From Arion vulgaris (lineage: Eukaryota; Mollusca; Gastropoda; Stylommatophora; Arionidae), in contig CM036759.1 in NCBI GenBank assembly GCA_020796225.1, forward strand, positions 21,603,813 through 21,667,812: a stretch of 64,000 nt of DNA. Reading direction: 5' to 3'. Below the pieces are notes generated by a model. It was not told where the DNA came from. It made no database searches and worked only from the letters and a program-made list of their open reading frames with translations. Below are positions 43,853-53,045 of the stretch, in pieces. A program made the translations under genes and the position numbers. Numbering within the stretch: the first letter of the stretch is position 1; each line of letters starts with the position of its first letter.

Positions 43853-44515
43853 CTCATCATCGTCATCAGGTGCCGTGCCGGCAGGCGTAAGGCAATCATG
43901 GATCTCCACAAAACTCTGTCTCTTGTGTTTGCTCCATCTCAGCTGTTGATGTTCTTCTGTGCCATAAAGTCAGACTGTCTTAAAATCTTCTCCTCTGTCT
44001 TCCTCTGTCTTGTCTCCTCTCGATTGTATCAGTTGTTACAACGTGTTCTAAACCTTCCTTTCTCATTACAAGCGCGAAAAATGATGCCTGTCTTTTTCTT
44101 ATATTGATGATAAGCATTCTCTGTATCTGGACCTCATTCAACAACTCCACATTAGTCATTTTAGTATTCCATGGATTTTCATCATTCTTCTGTAAAACCA
44201 ATCTCTGTGACTCCAGAGATTTTCCTATATGTTTATTTATTGTCCGTGACACGAATCCGTATGGTAGTATTGCTTCTATGTAGCACTGTATAACTCTCAT
44301 TCTGATCTCAATTGACAATGACTTTTTGCTTATAATGCTTTTCATTTTATGGAACACTGCTTTGGTCTGTCCTATTCTGCACTTTATGACTGATCTGCAT
44401 CTGCCATATGATGTTGTTACCAGGTCTCCGAGGTATTTAAATTGCCGTACTTGGTTTAGATGCGTTAGGGAAATCAAAAGGAATGATACAAGAGTTAAAG
44501 CATTATTAGTCATTG
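43853..44515 (-). mobile_element. Non-LTR retrotransposon C-terminal region with intact 177-codon frame
   Basis: Minus frame 44513-43980 reads QVRQFKYLGDLVTTSYGRC, IKCRIGQTKAVFHKMKSIIS, SLSIEIRMRVIQCYIEAILP, then KRQASFFALVMRKEGLEHVV and ERRQDRGRQRRR. These are the post-palm and thumb blocks of a LINE reverse transcriptase. It stops about 110 bp before the 3' end, which is marked by the complement of (TGA)n at CATCATCGTCATCAGG. 5'-truncated at about 44515. Best preserved member of the family also seen at 6402, 8715 and 44765. Confidence 0.9.
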
Positions 44516-44518
44516 ATT

Positions 44519-44670
44519 GATTAATTGATTGATTGATTGATTGATTCGACCATCATCATTGCACTTCGTTATGTAACCGTGTGTGCTCCGATCTCTTTCT
44601 TAGACAGTAAGATCTCAGCAGCAGTGCACGAGCTCCGTAGCACCGGCGAGGGACACCGATTATTAGTTTT
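44519..44670 (-). mobile_element. Retroposon 3' end with (CAAT)n tail, minus strand
   Basis: ATTGATTGATTGATTGATTG (tail), CATCATCATTGCACTTCGTT, AGTAAGATCTCAGCAGCAGT and GAGCTCCGTAGCACCGGCGA, the inverse of 6160-6300. Confidence 0.65.
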
Positions 44671-44764
44671 GTTTTTGTTTTTGTTAACAAACTAAAATAC
44701 ATTACGAATATGCCATTATTGATTTCTTGAGTTAAAGAACATAAACGTAGTGATTTTTCTTCAA

Positions 44765-45390
44765 TAAATCAGATGCCATATCGACGGTCTAGGTGATCAT
44801 GTCTCTTCACAACTATATCTACTGTTGCAACTAATCATTTCTTACGTTGATCCTTTGTCGAATCACGATGTCAGACATCGAACATCTTCTCCCTTTGCCT
44901 TCCACGAGCTCTCATTTCCTGTATGTTACCCGTTGTAACCAGCGGTTCTAAACCTCCTCTTCTTCTTCTTCTTCTTTGCGTTCGTTCTTTAGGACAAATT
45001 TTAATCACTCTTTGCGATATGTTTGATCTTTGCCAAGAACGTGTATACGTTGCACATTGGTTTGGTAGGCCCCTAAACGCATAGACTTCTACACGTTTAG
45101 GACACATGTCCGATTTCATCCAAACCTCCTTAGTCGCCTCTTACAACATGTGGGGCAGGTAACAGTGGTTCTATTCTTTACACCCCAAATGTGGACCCCA
45201 GTAACCACTCGGGCAAACCTCCTCTTTGCAGTGTATGTCTAAATAATATTGATTTCCTGATTCTTATTCGTTTTAACAGATTTAAGTGTGTGAATGTATG
45301 TTCAGGCCTTTCTAAAGCCCCACCATTTGTTTTCTATACTGTCCATGGGATTTTCAATATTCTTCTATAAAATCACATCTCTATGACTTA
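44765..45390 (-). mobile_element. LINE C-terminal region, decayed, split by a SINE A
   Basis: Landmarks TCTAGGTGATCATGTCTCTT, GATGTCAGACATCGAACATC and GCGGTTCTAAACCTCC on the left, then CTTTGCAGTGTATGTC, GTCCATGGGATTTTCAATAT and TTCTTCTATAAAATCACATC on the right, align in order with 43853-44215. Frames are broken. Confidence 0.8.
44962..45214 (-). mobile_element. SINE family A with 12-bp target-site duplication
   Basis: TTCTTCTTCTTTGCGTTCGT (tail) to AGTAACCACTCGGGC (head). AAACCTCCTCTT is duplicated at 44950-44961 and 45215-45226, inside the coding region of the older LINE. Confidence 0.96.
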
Positions 45391-45480
45391 CAACAAACTT
45401 AACAATTTTTTTTTTAATTGTCCAACATTTTATTTCTATCATTAAATAAATCAAAATAAGAAGACTGCAGTAAAACTTGG

Positions 45481-45730
45481 TAAATAGTGAAACACGTACA
45501 AACAAAGTATATAGTTTTACAAAATACATAAACAGTGACGATAAACAGCAACTTTGACCAACAAGGCCTTTATCAAGCAAACGAACAAACAGGAGTTTCA
45601 TTTTAATTTGTCACTCCTGTTTGTTCGTTTGCTTGATAAAGGCCTTGTTGGTCGAAACGTTGCTGTTTATCGTCACTGTTTATGTATTTTGTAAAACTAT
45701 AGTACTTTGTTTGTACGTGTTTCACTATTA
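45481..45730. repeat. Long inverted repeat (arms about 116 bp, loop about 15 bp)
   Basis: Left arm 45481-45596 and right arm 45612-45730 are near-perfect reverse complements with two small indels. The right arm contains GCTTGATAAAGGCCTTGTTG followed by GTCGAAACG. A short GGCC/GGTC stem between a TGATAA-like box and a GAAAC box recalls the hammerhead-ribozyme core of Penelope-like element terminal repeats. The first box lacks consensus bases, so activity is unlikely. Confidence 0.85.
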
Positions 45731-46190
45731 AATAAATCCCATCTTTCTTAAAGTTTATATTATTCATGACAATGTAATAGTGTAACTGAGAGACATCTTT
45801 GCAATGATAGATGTTGAATTTCAGATTTCAAGCAAACAAAAATTAATGTAACTTTTACAATGATTATCGGCAGAAATTATTGAATTACAGATTATTTTTA
45901 ATTTCACAATTTTGGTAGAATTTCTTTATCTATCTATCTATTCTCTAATCTTGTTTTGCCTGTCAGCGTCAGGTCGAAAAAGGAAATACATGGAGCGAGC
46001 CTCTCTTTGCGATCTTGTCTTTCTTTCTCTTCTCCAATCCTGATTTGCCTCACAGCTTCAGGGTAAGAAGAGATTTCTAGAACTGGCTCATTTCTAGAAG
46101 GGATTTCTAGAACGGGAGGTGGAGATGGGGGAGACTCATACACTATTGTTCCTGATGTCCCACAGATTCAAGTAAATATTCAATGTTCTG
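45731..46190. other. Unclassified segment
   Basis: AT-rich. 45935-45985 shares a stretch with 37490-37560 (CTATTCTCTAATC, GTCGAAAAAGGA). No gene. Confidence 0.4.
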
Positions 46191-46372
46191 TTTTCTTCAT
46201 CTTCTAACGCGCTGTATCGATCACTTGTTAAATCAATCTATGTGTTTTGTATGTGATGTAAGCCTAATAGCGATTGTTCGTTGGCCTACAAGTAGACCAG
46301 CACATACCAATGTCTGCGATGTTTTATTTATTATGGTAGCTTCCCTAGGGCCCTACCTCAATGTCCGCCTGC

Positions 46373-46995
46373 CCAGCGTGTTCGTAGCGCGTTGGACGAC
46401 GGGTGAGAAGCTCCAATTGAGTGCGGGTTTAAATCCGCGGCTGGGCAGAAAAGCAACAGGTTCTCCAGATTTACAGTGTTCGTGGCACCGACCCGAAAGT
46501 TTACGATGTCTATGGTGCCATGCTGAAGAGCTGAAAGCTTAAGTGCTTCTCTCTCTCTCTTTTTGCCTTTTTACCCGGGTTGGGGCATAGGCCCTCAACC
46601 AACTCATGCCAAGTCTTCCTATCTTTAGCTATCTCCTGCAGCTCCTCCAGCTCTTCTTTATATTGTTGATCTCCGCCTCCAAATCTCGTCTCCATGTATT
46701 TCTCGGCCTCCCTTCTTTCGCTGTCCCTGCGGGTTCCAGGCAAGGACCCTTCTTGTTATATTCCCTCCGGTTTTCGCAAAGTGTGTCCTATCCAGCGCCA
46801 GCGTCTTTTAACCTGTTCGTTCACTGGAATCTGTCTTGTTCTCTCCATAAGTTCCTCATTTGTGACCCTATCATACCATCTTATTCCCTCTATTCTGCGC
46901 AGACACCAGTTGATGAATGTTTGCAATTTATGCGCTATTGTTTTAGTTGTTCTCCATGTTTTAAGTGCTTCTGGATCAGGAAAAAAAAACCACAC
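46373..46995 (+). mobile_element. SINE family C inside SINE B, itself split by a LINE
   Basis: Left part: GCCTGCCCAGCGTGTTCGTA, A box TAGCGCGTTGG, GGTTTAAATCCGCGG at the B-box position, ending TTAAGTGCTTCT. Right part: TTAAGTGCTTCTGGATCAGG and poly-A. Flanks CCCTACCTCA and CCCAACCTCA are its target duplication in family B. Confidence 0.9.
46551..46960 (-). mobile_element. LINE C-terminal copy with (GA)n tail inside SINE C
   Basis: Minus strand: ESW-like [55 protein letters not shown]. After a break: AEKYMETRF, LQEIAKDRKTWHELVEGLCP and NPGKKAK, then a GA-rich tail (CTCTCTCTCT on the plus strand). TTAAGTGCTTCT is duplicated at 46539-46550 and 46961-46972, so this is the youngest of three nested elements. 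Confidence 0.95.
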
Positions 46996-47080
46996 ACAAG
47001 GCCCAACCTCAGTCGCCTCTTACGACATGCCTTGTAAGTAGCACTGTTGCTATTATTTGTTCTATTTGCGAATATTGGCC

Positions 47081-48090
47081 AAAACATGGGCGCAGTGCTC
47101 TGTAATATTATGTAGGTGTACTGCGCATTTTGCCAGCTTTTAAAGTAATTACAGAATATATTGTATTCTCTAGCATAAGTTAGTCAACGTCCCATGTACT
47201 TACACCTTGTTATAGTTGGACGGCTTGCATGATTTTATGATTCAGAGTGCTAAGTCGGTCTGAACATTATATTCTTGGTATGAGATGAAATGAGAATAGT
47301 TGGAGACACATTTCATTGCTGAAGAATACGTAATAAAATACAATTAAGCGAAAAGCAATAGTTGTTGTTCTATGATCCAATGGGAGCAATATGCTTTAGT
47401 AGTAGTCGCAGGCGTACGTGTGATACATAGAATTTACACAGATGACATCACTGTATATTTTTGAAAAGAATACAAAGACTTCTGTGATCAGTTTATCAAA
47501 GGGGTAACTAAACAGGCATCAAGCTAAACAAGAGAGATTCACATTTTTATCACTATTAGATTTGACACATTCATTAAATATGCTCTATTCTTGATAACCC
47601 TAAATTGAGCCCGTTAACTGTACACAAAATGAATACTAGGACTATTAATATAATGTATTCTGTTGAAGGTACTTTCCAAGGGCCAAGTATTAGCCCTGAA
47701 ATAGTAGAGACTGTGCATTTTCAATTGTTGTTGAGCACTCGTTTTGATTTGCGACTTAGCCCGTCTCATAAATCGAACTGATAATACTGAGAATGGAACG
47801 AGATGGTAAACACGAGTGTTTGGACAAGACCACTGTTCAGCCGGACAACGATGCCGAAAATTCTCAAAGACTCGGCCAACTGCAGGCTCGTATATCACTG
47901 CTTGGGCTATGCAATCAAGCTTGTCTATAAGTCTGGAAACCATTTGTGTAGTGTGGTATACGGCAGGCTTGTGAGCGTGTGTTTACTGGTGATGTTAAAC
48001 TTGGTCGTCAGCATCATCGCATGCCACATTGACTGATGTAGGACATCCTAACTTCCTGCCCCTAATGATGATAGCCCTTTATGCTGTAGA
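47081..48090. other. Unclassified segment
   Basis: Opposing frames of 109 codons (47614-47943, minus) and 77 codons (47803-48036, plus). Composition around 47780-48020 is more gene-like than its neighbours but I recognise no family. Confidence 0.4.
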
Positions 48091-48091
48091 G

Positions 48092-48381
48092 CAGCGTTTC
48101 CTAAACTGGCGTCCGCGACTCCCTGGATCCGAGGTACTTCCAGGGGTCCTCAAGCGCTTGAAGAGATATTATGATATTGACATTTAAAAAGAAAAAAAGG
48201 GTAAGCCTTTATAGAGATCTCATTTTTAATAATTAAAATATTAAATTGCAGACTTTGTTTACTATTTTAACACACATATAATTTATTTCTGTTCGTTTTC
48301 ATATATAGAAGCTTTTGAGGTTCCGGCAACAAAATGTATTTAAAAGGGGGTCAGCAGTAATGCAAAGTTTGGGAACCGCTG
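48092..48381. mobile_element. hAT-like non-autonomous element, 290 bp
   Basis: Ends CAGCGTTTCCTAAACTGGC and AAGTTTGGGAACCGCTG are inverted relatives (CAGCGKTTCCYAAACT). The GTCCGCGACTCCCTGGATCC segment is typical of such families. The 8-bp flanks CTGTAGAG and CTGGGGAA agree at only five bases, so the duplication has decayed or the ends are slightly misplaced. Confidence 0.7.
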
Positions 48382-48449
48382 CTGGGGAACATTGTCCACG
48401 CTGGGCTTTTGAGCTTTCAAAACTATACTTAATCTACTCTCTGTATTAC

Positions 48450-48515
48450 TATCTCTCTCTCTCTTACTCACTCTCCTCTTTCTCTCTCTCTCTCTCTCTC
48501 TTCTTATCTCTCTCA
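48450..48515. repeat. (TC)n microsatellite
   Basis: TCTCTCTCTCTTACTCACTC, then a long CTCTCTCTCTCTCTCTCT run. Confidence 0.95.
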
Positions 48516-48714
48516 TTAAATGATTAAAAACAGTTTATTATTAATATTAAGATTATTTTTTGTATTGTTTTGTTTTGCAATAAGGGTCTTATTTGTCAGA
48601 ATGGGTCATGATTTTGTGTAATTAAGTCCCACAACAAGTATTCAAACAACTAAACAACGTGTTTGTAATGTTTGTAGTACATTTCCGAGTTCTAATAGGG
48701 TTAATACTAATCTT

Positions 48715-48834
48715 CTTCTACTTCTTCCTAGAGCGCTCCATGTCGAGACAAGTTGTTAAACTACTCTTTGTGATGTGTATGTAATCTGAGTCTAAGAGCG
48801 ATTGTAGGTTGTGCCAGTTATGCGCCTACAAGCT
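48715..48834 (-). mobile_element. SINE family B, minus strand, truncated at the array
   Basis: CTACTTCTTCCTAGAGCGCT, GAGTCTAAGAGCGATTGTAG and GTTGTGCCAGTTATGCGCCT, stopping exactly where the 42-bp array begins. Confidence 0.8.
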
Positions 48835-49090
48835 TGATGTTTCTGGAGATTCATAATGTCACGTTTGGTATTAGCACGATGTTTGTGGAGATTCATAATG
48901 TCACGTTCAGTATTAGCTTGATGTTTGTGGAGATTCATAATGTCACGTTTGATATTAGCCTGACGTTTGTGGAGATTCATAATGTCACGTTCAGTATTAG
49001 CTTGATGTTTGTGGAGATTCATAATGTCACGTTCAATATTAGCCTGACGTTTGTGGAGATTAATAATGTAACGTTTGCTGCTAAATTGAT
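48835..49090. repeat. 42-bp tandem repeat, first block, 6 copies
   Basis: Unit TTGATGTTTGTGGAGATTCA plus TAATGTCACGTTCAGTATTAGC. Period 42 is 14 codons; the plus strand stays open across the block, each unit reading like LMFVEIHNVTFSIS. Same array type as 49335-49925, separated by a SINE E. Confidence 0.93.
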
Positions 49091-49104
49091 GTCTAAATGG
49101 TCTA

Positions 49105-49332
49105 AATGCGAAGGATGGATTTCATTTCACTGGGCTCCCCCGTATGGCTCTGTGCCAGTCCGCAGAAATGTCAAAATTGTTGCACAAATGCACAAATTCC
49201 GTAGCTCCAGCAACAATCCTATGGATCTGATCTGTAAATGAGTAAAATTGTAAATGCGACTTGGTCTGGATTCGAATCCACGACCTTCAGAAAGCCACAC
49301 AATCTTTTTAATTACTTCCTCATAGAGACCCT
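49105..49332 (-). mobile_element. SINE family E inside the 42-bp array
   Basis: In reverse: GGGTCTCTATGAGGAAGTAA, B box GGATTCGAATCCAG, GTTGCTGGAGCTACGGAATT, TTTGTGCAACAATTTTGACA, and the end GCCCAGTGAAATGAAATCC. Array units flank it on both sides. Confidence 0.8.
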
Positions 49333-49334
49333 TA

Positions 49335-49925
49335 CCAAATTGATGTCTATAGAGGGACCACATGTCACGCTGAGCACAAAATTGATGTCTATAGATGTAT
49401 CATATGCCACGTTAGGTACACAATCGATGTCTATAGAGATACCACATGTCACGTTGGGTACAAAATTGATGTCTATAGATGTATCATATGCCACGTTAGG
49501 TACACAATCGATGTCTATAGAGGTACCACATGCCACGTTGGGTACAAAATTGATGTCTATAGAGATACCACATGCCACGTTGGGTACAAAATTGATGTCT
49601 ATAGAGATACCACATGCCACGTTGGGCACACAATTGATTATAGAGGGACCACATGCCACGTTTTATACCAAACTGATGTATACAGAGATACCAGTTGTCA
49701 CGTTTGTTATGAAATTGATGTATATAAAGATAGATCATGTCACGTTTGTTATGAAATTGATGTATATAAAGATACATCATGTCACGTTTGTTATGAAATT
49801 GATGTATATAAAGATACATCATGTCACGTTTGTTATAAATTGATGTATATAAAGATACATCATGTCAGTTGTTATGAAATTGATGTATATAAAGATACAT
49901 CATGTCACGTTTGATAGCAACGTGA
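49335..49925. repeat. 42-bp tandem repeat, second block, about 14 copies
   Basis: Two subtypes. To 49670: TTGATGTCTATAGAGATACC plus ACATGCCACGTTGGGTACAAAA. After it: TTGATGTATATAAAGATACA plus TCATGTCACGTTTGTTATGAAA. Units read LMSIEIPHATLGTK and LMYIKIHHVTFVMK. Single-base losses near 49835 and 49865 end the open frame. Confidence 0.95.
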
Positions 49926-50129
49926 TGACTTAAGAGATATCTCATATCCCAATTGATATAACAAACTGATGTCTATAAATAAACCTTATGTAGCACTTGG
50001 AACTAAAATGTGGCCTGGAACTAGTCCTGAACTGTTAGTTGAGTATTGTGTTTATTATGTTCTGGTTTGTGTGTATAGTCATGAGAAGGTGATTGAGTTG
50101 ATCTGGGTGTAGTTCTGTTTTTTTATTCT

Positions 50130-50590
50130 TCTACTGTTTCCTTCGCTCACCATTAAGTACTTATTAAACCACTATCTACGCAGATGATGCTCATCAACCC
50201 GGGAGGGCATGTCGTCTACGGGTCGCTGCCCTGAAAGAAAATAGGAACCTGCTACCTTGTGGGTTTGACTGGGGACAGGAAAAGGCTAACGGAGAGCGAA
50301 CCCAGCAAACGCTGGTTGAAATCGGACACTTCACCGAAGGCTAAGCAGTAGAGCTCCAATTGGTACTGAAGGTTGTGATGTAAAATTGCGTTCTTGGCAA
50401 AGGCTGCGCATATATCACAATTAGAATGATAAACATGGCCAAAAAAGAACGATCGAGAGAGAGAGAGAGAGACCACTATGTGTGATATGTATGTGATTTG
50501 CGCTTTGGAGCCCGGATTCGTTGTGTTCGAGTTAGACACATTCAGATCCGTAAGCCAGCACATCCATTTTCTGCATCTTTTTTATTGAAG
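50130..50590 (-). mobile_element. SINE family B, minus strand, split by SINE D
   Basis: Left: TTCTTCTACTGTTTCCTTCG and TACTTATTAAACCACTAT. Right: ATGTGTGATATGTATGTGAT, GTAAGCCAGCACATCCATTT and CTGCATCTTTTTTATT. Diverged, but the order matches family B. Confidence 0.7.
50176..50471 (+). mobile_element. SINE family D, near full length, with target-site duplication
   Basis: GGGAGGGCATGTCGTCTACG, GGAACCTGCTACCTTGTGGG, GCTGGTTGAAATCGGACACT, TTCACCGAAGGCTAAGCAGT, GCGTTCTTGGCAAAGGCTGC and ATATCACAATTAGAATGATA, ending in (GA)n. ACCACTAT is duplicated at 50168-50175 and 50472-50479. Confidence 0.88.
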
Positions 50591-51485
50591 TTCCCCTCCG
50601 TCAATCACGATCTATGGACATGTCAAGATTGCAATGAAGATATTCCAAGCTCAAAATGTATCTGAAACTGAAGTCGCGGTTTGAGGACTAAAAGAACAAT
50701 AACTCTAACCAAAGCAAATTAAGGCTAACCAGAACCCCTTTAGCTATTCAGCTCGCAGCCAAATTTTCCGGTCTACTCTATTTAGAGATGGAGCTGGCTT
50801 GTGTATTCTATGGGTCATCAGCAGGCTACTAATTTTCACATTTCGCCCTTGCTAAGAGAGACTAACCGACACCAACTCTGCTGGATGCAGAGCCAGACTC
50901 ATCACACACCTTGCAGACTAAAACTGCAATCATCGTTCAGTAGAGATAACTTGCACAAAGCCAATATGATACGCACGATTTTCAAATACAAACAGGGCAC
51001 ACGTAATGTGCACACCCTGTGGTGCACTTTCGTATAACCGGTTCATCAAGGTATATTACAGAAATTGGTCAGTGCTCTGCGCCAATACACACAGGCGACA
51101 TAGTTCCTGTCAGTAGATATCTGTCTTCGGATGACAGAACGTTATGAAATAATTGACACTCGATCCGACACGTTAATGCAACCTTACCACGGGTGGCACC
51201 CACATCATTTTACTCCAATGAGTCTCTATTGAACGCCTGAGTTGATCACTCTCCAGGATAGACAGATGTTTCTGGCTACGTGTGCACCAACTTAGATTCC
51301 GCACTGTTGACTAGCATAATTTACTGTTGATAAAAGTACAGACATAGCAGATAGTAGTATAACATAAGACTCTCAATGTATTGAAAACTATAAGACATAG
51401 ATCACAAGAACAGTAGTCACTGTTTCTCTTATTCCCAACTGCCGATTGGGTAACGCTGGCTGTTCAATTATCGACAAGTTAAACT
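50591..51485. other. Unclassified segment
   Basis: A 78-codon frame (50801-51037) rich in His and Gln has no recognised domain. Less AT-rich than most spacers. No repeat match found in the window. Confidence 0.4.
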
Positions 51486-51489
51486 TTTT

Positions 51490-51990
51490 AATCTTCTTCG
51501 AAAGCTCCATATCGACCATTTGTTAAACCACTTTTTGTGATTTGTTTGCGATCTGAACCTAAGAGAGGTTGTACGTTGTGCCAGTTATGCGCCTACAATT
51601 AGGCCAACACTTCCGATTTCTGCGACACTTTTTATTTACTAGGCTAGCTTCCCTAGACCCTTACCTCAGTCGTCCGCCCGTCTGCCCAGCGTGTTCGTAG
51701 CGCGTTGGACTACAGGTGACTATCCTCTGTGTGTGCGGGTTCAATTCCGCGGGATGGCAGAAAAAGCCACAGATTCCCCAGATTTACGGTGTTCGTGGCA
51801 CCGAACCGAAGGGTTACGATGTCCATGGCACCGAGCCGAAGAGCTAATAAGCTCAAGTGCTTCTGGATCTGAAAAAAAAAAAAACCTCAGTCGTCCCTTA
51901 CGACATAGGTCTTCGAAATGGTATGTCTTCTAGGTCGCAGTATTACTATTCTTTGCTCCCCTTGCGAGACGACCAGGCAACACACAGGGG
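51490..51990 (-). mobile_element. SINE family B, minus strand, split by SINE C
   Basis: Left: TTCGAAAGCTCCATATCGAC, GAACCTAAGAGAGGTTGTAC, GACACTTTTTATTTACTAGG. Right: CCTCAGTCGTCCCTTACGAC and CCCTTGCGAGACGACCAGGC. Confidence 0.9.
51676..51883 (+). mobile_element. SINE family C with 13-bp target-site duplication
   Basis: GCCCGTCTGCCCAGCGTGTT, A box TAGCGCGTTGG, B box GGTTCAATTCC, poly-A end. ACCTCAGTCGTCC flanks it at 51663-51675 and 51884-51896. Confidence 0.96.
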
Positions 51991-52079
51991 ACCAGATTAA
52001 ATTATTGGAAGAGAAAATATATATTTTAATATCAATTGTTTCCATACTCTTTTATTTGATAAAAATCGACATGTTCTGA
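51991..52079. other. AT-rich spacer
   Basis: Nothing recognised. Confidence 0.4.
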
Positions 52080-52150
52080 AGATAACTCAGTCAGTGTGAT
52101 ATATTAACTCAGTCAGTGTGATATATTAACTCAGTCAGTGTGATATATTT
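52080..52150. repeat. 22-bp repeat, 3 copies
   Basis: TAACTCAGTCAGTGTGATAT repeated three times with period 22. Confidence 0.93.
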
Positions 52151-52589
52151 GAACATTCTCCAGACAGATTGTGTAGGAAGCGCTATCCATTTGATGAATG
52201 ACTTGACACTGAAATGAAAAATAAAAGTGTACACACAGTACTGGTCTTCATAAAATGACAATGCACTGAATCACATCACTCTTCTTCATCAGTCATTTTT
52301 TGTATGGACCTTGTTTGCTCACATTATTCAGTTTTTATTCTATGCCGTCTCTTGTAGCATTTTTTTTCAAAATATGTATATTCAGTTTTAATGAAACAGA
52401 TGAAAGTGATTCAGCAAATGTCCAACATCAGCAAAATAGTCATAGAAGTGTTTCCATCATTGGGAATAACAATTATTTGACGATATACTAAAGCAGTTTT
52501 ATTCATTTTATTTTGGTATTCAATATTAATTATCAAAATGTCTTAGGTCATTTTTTTTCCATTTTTCATTGTCAAGCTTGCGTTGGTCA
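52151..52589. other. Unclassified segment
   Basis: A 63-codon frame (52300-52491) without a motif. Grades into the array that follows. Confidence 0.4.
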
Positions 52590-53045
52590 GACTTCATTGT
52601 TAACTTTAAAGTTTTCTTTGGTTGGTTTTCAAGTTATCATTCGTTGACTTTCAAGTTATCATTCGGTGACTTTCAAGTTGTCATTCGTTGACTTTCAAGT
52701 TGTCATTCGTTGACTTCAAGTTTCATGTTGTTCAGTTAATCGTTGACTTTCGTTGTTCATTCGTTGCTTTCGTTGTTATGACTTCAGTTTCTTGGTTAAC
52801 TTTCAGTTTCATTCGTGACTTCATCGTTCGGTGATTGGTTAATCGTGCTTCGTTTCTACGTTGATTCAAGTGTCTCGACTTTCAGTTGTCTGTTAACTTT
52901 CAGTTATCTTTGGTTAACTGTTCAGTTTCGTTGGTTAACTGTTCAAGTTCATCGTTGACTTTGGTAATGTTCGTTATCGTTGTTAACTGTCGCTTGTCGT
53001 TGTTAATGTTCTGTTATTCTGTTGGTTAAGTTCTGTACTTCGTTG
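52590..53045. repeat. Degenerate left edge of the GTTGGTTAA array
   Basis: Units of GTTGACTTTCAAGTTGTCAT plus TC at about 24 bp are recognisable from 52630 to 52720, then break up by single-base losses until the shorter unit becomes regular at about 53046. Confidence 0.85.

Larger units (their letters stand above)
46198..47080 (-). mobile_element. SINE family B, minus strand, split by SINE C and a LINE
   Basis: Left part (46198-46372): TGTATCGATCACTTGTTAAA, TACAAGTAGACCAGCACATA and GCTTCCCTAGGGCCCTACCT. Right part (about 47000-47080): CCTCAGTCGCCTCTTACGAC, ATGCCTTGTAAGTAGCACTG and TTGCGAATATTGG. The halves join across the inserted elements. Confidence 0.88.

Noticed and set aside
47790..47930. 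Frame KHECLDKTTVQPDND then AENSQRLGQLQARISLLGLC with weak resemblance to the start of class II histone deacetylase domains
   Set aside because: Similarity is limited to about ten spaced residues. The zinc-site residues are not present in this piece, no splice context is convincing, and the frame stops at once. A database search would settle it.
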